The position numbers and the translations under genes were made by a program. From a virus, in the IMG/VR virus record IMGVR_UViG_3300021963_009173, positions 1 through 25,498 of that record: a stretch of DNA of 25,498 nt; one strand, 5' to 3'. Below, one piece after another: positions 22,799 to 25,498 of this stretch (positions within the stretch are counted from its first letter, which is position 1; each line of letters begins with the position of its first letter). The notes beneath the pieces were generated by a model. The model was not told the DNA's origin and made no database searches. It was given only the letters and a program-made list of their open reading frames with translations.

Positions 22799-23989
22799 AT
22801 GTCAAGCTTTTTACAACAATTAGAAACCTATTACGAAAATGGGTTGCTACACAAACAAAATCATCCAACGCTTGATTTAACGATTTGGAATTATTCCCCT
22901 AAAGTTCAATATGAAAGATTGTGGGATGATATTACCATACAATGTCGTGGTTTAGTTACTAACTCTAAAGGTAGTATAGTTGCAAGACCGTTTAAAAAGT
23001 TTTTTAACTACGAAGAACACAAACCAGAAGATATCCCAAATGAAGAATATATTGTATATGAAAAGATGGACGGTTCTTTAGGTATTCTTTTTTATTATGA
23101 GTATGATTTAAGTGACGAAAGAAGATACAATATTTGGTTTAATAACAATTATGAAACGGGAATGGAAAGATTCTTTGATCCAAACAATCTACCCGATTTT
23201 GATAATTCATATTACGAACCAACACCCAAAAGAAAAGGTGAGTGGATTTTAGCAACAAGGGGGTCGTTTATTTCTACTCAAGCAATGATGGGTAAACATA
23301 TACTTGATACTAAGTATAATGTTGATTCATTAAGAAAAACCAGAACTTATTTATTTGAAATTATCTATCCTGAAAATCGTATTGTTGTGGATTATGGTAA
23401 TGATGAAAAACTAGTTTTGCTTGGTGTTATTGATACCGAGAGCGGAGAAGAAATACCCAACAGCGCATTACCGTTTATGGTTGAAGATGGTTGGGAGATT
23501 GTAACCACATACAAAACCTGGGGGGAAACATACGATCTACTAAAGGAAGAAATTTCAAAAGATAAAGAAGGTTATGTAATTCGTTTTAAAAATGGTTTTC
23601 GTATGAAAATCAAAGGAGAAGAATATAAACGATTACATAAAATTTTAACAGGTATCTCATCAAGGGATATTTGGGAATATGCTAAAGATGGCAAGCCGCT
23701 TAATGAATTATTAGATAAAGTACCTGACGAATTTTATAACTGGGTAACCGAGACTTTACTAAAATTTATGGTGCAGTATTCAACAATCGAAGACTTATGT
23801 AAATTTGATTTTGAGGAATATAAAACAAAAACCGAAAGTAAAAAAGAATTTGCTTTAACGGTTAAACATCATTTATATTCTCCAATTCTTTTTGCCATGT
23901 ATGATGGTAAATCATATAATCATATTATTTGGAAATTAATATATCCAGAACACACAAAACCGTTTAAAAATTATTCTTGCGCGGAATAA
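22799..23989 (+). CDS. rnlA: RNA ligase (T4 Rnl1-like)
   Basis: The protein has 396 aa (T4 Rnl1 is 374). Motifs of the ATP-dependent nucleotidyltransferase fold in order: CRGLVTNSKGSIVARPFKKF (49-68) leading to FFNYEEH, motif I YEKMDGSLG (Lys89, the AMP acceptor), motif IIIa FEIIYPENRIVVDYG (186-200), motif IV EGYVIRF (257-263) and motif V MKIKGEEY (269-276). The C-terminal helical domain (about 280-396) is like the tRNA-specificity domain of Rnl1. It would join 3'-OH and 5'-phosphate RNA ends, for example tRNA cleaved by a host anticodon nuclease. It starts 61 nt after the kinase stop on the same strand. Confidence 0.9.
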   Translation: MSSFLQQLETYYENGLLHKQNHPTLDLTIWNYSPKVQYERLWDDITIQCRGLVTNSKGSIVARPFKKFFNYEEHKPEDIPNEEYIVYEKMDGSLGILFYYEYDLSDERRYNIWFNNNYETGMERFFDPNNLPDFDNSYYEPTPKRKGEWILATRGSFISTQAMMGKHILDTKYNVDSLRKTRTYLFEIIYPENRIVVDYGNDEKLVLLGVIDTESGEEIPNSALPFMVEDGWEIVTTYKTWGETYDLLKEEISKDKEGYVIRFKNGFRMKIKGEEYKRLHKILTGISSRDIWEYAKDGKPLNELLDKVPDEFYNWVTETLLKFMVQYSTIEDLCKFDFEEYKTKTESKKEFALTVKHHLYSPILFAMYDGKSYNHIIWKLIYPEHTKPFKNYSCAE

Positions 23990-24006
23990 ATTTTTTTATA
24001 TATTTG
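23977..24006 (+). promoter_or_regulatory. Bacteroidota-type promoter for the 122-aa gene
   Basis: TTG (23977-23979), exactly 19 nt, TATATTTG (23999-24006): a full -7 match at consensus spacing. The -33 box lies in the last codons of the RNA ligase gene. A start near 24012 gives a leader of about 20 nt. Confidence 0.7.
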
Positions 24007-24031
24007 TAGAACAAACCAAACTACCCAACCT

Positions 24032-24400
24032 ATGGCAAAATCAACAAGAAAACCAAGAGAGATTTTTAAAACAATCAAGATAAAAGGAGCATATGATGGT
24101 TTTAATGAATTCTATAAAAAAAACCAAGAAGTAATTTTAGATGGTATACTCGATGTTTTTAATGAGTTCAAAATTACAGACAAGAAAAAATTAACATTTT
24201 TAATTAAAGTTAATTTAAATATAGAAGATGGTGAGACTATGTGGGATAGTGAATTTACATTCACAAGAAACGATTATCCAGTTCTAATAAAAGAAGTGAT
24301 TCCCTTTTATGAAGAAAAAGAAAATTATGAAAAGTGTTTAGATATAATGAATCTTTATAATGACTTTACAAAAGGTAAAAAAATACCTATTTTAGAATAA
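24032..24400 (+). CDS. Unknown small protein
   Basis: The protein has 122 aa and I do not recognise a family. It begins with a basic segment AKSTRKPREIFKTIKIKG, then an alternating helix/strand part with GILDVFNEFKITDKKKLTFL and a beta strand IKVNLNIEDGETMWDSEFTF, and ends in a helical, acidic part KENYEKCLDIMNLYNDFTKG. No signal peptide, membrane segment or metal motif. It has its own host-type promoter and is followed by a strong terminator, so it is likely an early or middle single-gene unit. Confidence 0.65.
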   Translation: MAKSTRKPREIFKTIKIKGAYDGFNEFYKKNQEVILDGILDVFNEFKITDKKKLTFLIKVNLNIEDGETMWDSEFTFTRNDYPVLIKEVIPFYEEKENYEKCLDIMNLYNDFTKGKKIPILE

Positions 24401-24448
24401 ACGTATTGTAGAGAATTCGTTTAGTTATTTCTTGCCAAAGAAGGACAG

Positions 24449-24475
24449 CCCCCGGCTTTTTAGCTGGGGGTTTTT
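24449..24475 (+). terminator. Intrinsic terminator after the 122-aa gene
   Basis: CCCCCGGC, loop TTTTTA, GCTGGGGG, then TTTTT: an 8-bp stem with one G-U pair. The 48 nt between the stop codon and the hairpin can also fold (TTCTT...AAGAA near 24430-24442). Confidence 0.92.
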
Positions 24476-24533
24476 ATTTATGAAAAATTTAATTGTACTA
24501 TAAAAAGAACTTCTTGTTATAATCCTATTTTTC

Positions 24534-24564
24534 TTTGTTTTCTATAATTTTAGTTGTATTTTTC
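24534..24564 (+). promoter_or_regulatory. Bacteroidota-type promoter for the 41-aa gene
   Basis: TTTG (24534-24537), 19 nt, TATTTTTC (24557-24564), one base from TAnnTTTG, at consensus spacing and 30 nt before the ATG at 24595. Confidence 0.5.
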
Positions 24565-24594
24565 TAATAGTTATATAAAAAAAACACAATTATT

Positions 24595-24720
24595 ATGATC
24601 AATTTATTTATAGGTATTTTTATTTTATGCTCAACATTTGGATTAGCAATTTCTAAAACAACAAAAGATTATGGTTTCAGAAAAACGAGAGAACATGTTG
24701 AACCATTAAAATTGGATTAA
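24595..24720 (+). CDS. Short membrane peptide, 41 aa
   Basis: ATG 24595 to TAA 24718-24720 encodes a 41-residue peptide. Residues 2-19 (INLFIGIFILCSTFGLAI) are one hydrophobic helix, followed by a polar, basic tail KTTKDYGFRKTREHVEPLKL. It could be a single-pass inner membrane protein with a cytoplasmic tail; small membrane peptides of this kind are common in phage early regions. The stop overlaps the stop of the convergent gene by 4 nt. The promoter at 24534-24564 supports it; no terminator is visible after it. Confidence 0.55.
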   Translation: MINLFIGIFILCSTFGLAISKTTKDYGFRKTREHVEPLKLD

Positions 24721-25498
24721 AGAATCATTCTACTTCCAATTAAAATATTACTTAAAAATGGTGACCCCGGAGCAGTATTACCACTTAATTTGTAGTTAAT
24801 ACTAAGCCCAAATCGTTTACTTAATTTATAGTCAAACGAAGATCCTAAAAGAAATCCCATATTTCTATTTACCGTTGATGTTCCAGCAACACTGTTCCAA
24901 GATAGTGGAGCAAACATTGTAAATATTTGAGGTGAAATCGTTAATTTTTTACTATACTGATATGGTTTTGTCCAAAACGCAACAACGGATGTTGACATAT
25001 TATAATCATATCCATTATCACTATTTTTTAGTAATAAATTTATTAACCCCAAATTATAACCAAAAACCCCTTTTTTAGGTGTTGGTTTAATCCAAGTATA
25101 ACCAAGTAAATTCATGTAGTTTCCATTCAAATATGCAAACGCTGTGGAGTAAGAATGTATAGCATTTAATTTACCATTAGAAAAATCCATTTTTGTATAA
25201 CCCCCACTAACAATGAATGTTTTTAAATCACTCATAATAACGGTGTTTGCTGAATAGCTTTCGTCTCCCATTAATGATGATTTTGAAACGCCTATTGTTG
25301 CAGATTGTAACCATCTACCATCTGGTGATTCTATTGTTGATAAATCTGAAGACAATAACATTGGATTAGATACCGCGGCTTTTTCTTTTTTCTTCTCCTC
25401 TTTTTTTTCTTCTTTCTTTTCTTCTTTTTTCTCCTCGGATTTACTTTCTTCCTTTTTTTCTTCTTTAGATTCAGATTTACTTTCTTCTTTCTTTTCTT
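24717..25498 (-). CDS. Unknown protein with Lys/Glu-rich segment and beta-rich C-terminus (N-terminal part outside window)
   Basis: The frame is open to the right edge, so the ATG at 25361 is not the start: the 45 codons before it continue in frame. These encode an almost pure Lys/Glu/Ser stretch of KKEE, ESKS and EEKK units, followed by AAVSNPM. The C-terminal 214 residues have alternating polar/hydrophobic and aromatic strands (IMSDLKTFIVSGGYTKMDF, TSVVAFWTKPYQYSKKLTIS, LGSSFDYKLSKRFGLSINYK) and end in SNILIGSRMIL. This looks like a beta-barrel or beta-sandwich, possibly an outer-membrane type barrel or a virion protein. The charged segment may be a stiff helix or linker. No signal peptide can be checked. 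Confidence 0.6.
   Translation of the reverse strand, partial: EKKEESKSESKEEKKEESKSEEKKEEKKEEKKEEKKKEKAAVSNPMLLSSDLSTIESPDGRWLQSATIGVSKSSLMGDESYSANTVIMSDLKTFIVSGGYTKMDFSNGKLNAIHSYSTAFAYLNGNYMNLLGYTWIKPTPKKGVFGYNLGLINLLLKNSDNGYDYNMSTSVVAFWTKPYQYSKKLTISPQIFTMFAPLSWNSVAGTSTVNRNMGFLLGSSFDYKLSKRFGLSINYKLSGNTAPGSPFLSNILIGSRMIL

Noticed and set aside
22489-22868. Two minus-strand frames opposite the kinase and ligase genes
   Set aside because: Both lie opposite genes with clear catalytic motifs and have no start signals.
22738-22875. 45-codon open frame starting directly after the kinase stop
   Set aside because: It overlaps the RNA ligase start by 77 nt and has no recognisable features. It might be a coupling peptide, but there is no support beyond position.
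24605-24612. TATTTATA inside the 41-aa gene (another near 2434 in the 456-aa gene)
   Set aside because: Inside coding sequence and not followed by a start codon at suitable distance; treated as background of AT-rich DNA.
1-25498. CRISPR arrays, insertion sequences, integrase or attachment sites
   Set aside because: No regularly spaced repeats, transposase or recombinase motifs, or flanking duplications were seen on either strand.

Overview
The window is a piece of a large, AT-rich, T4-like tailed phage genome (myovirus type, class Caudoviricetes), probably one that infects a member of the Bacteroidota. The T4-type head and packaging genes are all present, in a compact series: terminase large subunit (gp17), portal (gp20), prohead protease (gp21), prohead core scaffold (gp22) and major capsid protein (gp23). 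The host assignment rests on four things read from the sequence: a phage-encoded ribosomal protein bS21 that looks like the Bacteroidota form, near-absence of Shine-Dalgarno sequences before starts, several promoters that fit the Bacteroidota pattern TTTG-N19/20-TAnnTTTG, and a TATCTTAG-type -7 box. It could be an isolate genome or a metagenomic contig; the window does not say which.

Layout. Bases 1-4460 (+) carry the end of a helical protein, a gp5-like OB-fold baseplate protein, a probable virion structural protein and two small modular phage proteins, one with a zinc ribbon. A SAP-domain gene (4463-4780, -) converges on them. Bases 4869-19710 (-) form the late head region, reading leftwards: ArdC-like anti-restriction protein, KTSC protein, nucleotidyltransferase, four head-associated or unknown proteins, terminase, portal, a helical protein, an unknown protein, protease, scaffold and capsid. 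A single + strand gene, bS21 (9203-9394), is inserted in this block with its own promoter-like motif and terminator. Bases 19845-24720 (+) hold a ClpC-like AAA+ unfoldase, a probable small RNA with its own terminator, a small lipoprotein, an RNA-repair pair (5' polynucleotide kinase and T4 Rnl1-like RNA ligase), an unknown protein and a 41-aa membrane peptide. The right edge (-) is an incomplete protein with a Lys/Glu-rich segment and a beta-strand-rich C-terminal domain.

Regulation. Two promoter classes can be read. The octamer TATTTATA, usually preceded by G or A, lies 3-34 nt before the start codon of six genes (scaffold, protease, bS21, portal, terminase, 376-aa head protein) and before the probable small RNA, always in the sense direction; this is a candidate phage late promoter. 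Host-like TTTG/TAnnTTTG promoters precede the clp gene, the SAP gene, the 142-aa gene, the lipoprotein gene, the 122-aa gene and the 41-aa gene. Well-formed intrinsic terminators separate most units.

How the genes work together. The left and middle parts build the virion. The ArdC-like protein, bS21, ClpC-like unfoldase and RNA-repair pair probably act on the host: restriction evasion, ribosome takeover, proteolysis control and repair of RNA cut by host defence nucleases. Several predicted head proteins share a [LI]-x-E-[A/S/Q] signature like the T4 gp21 cleavage site, which suggests processing in the prohead.
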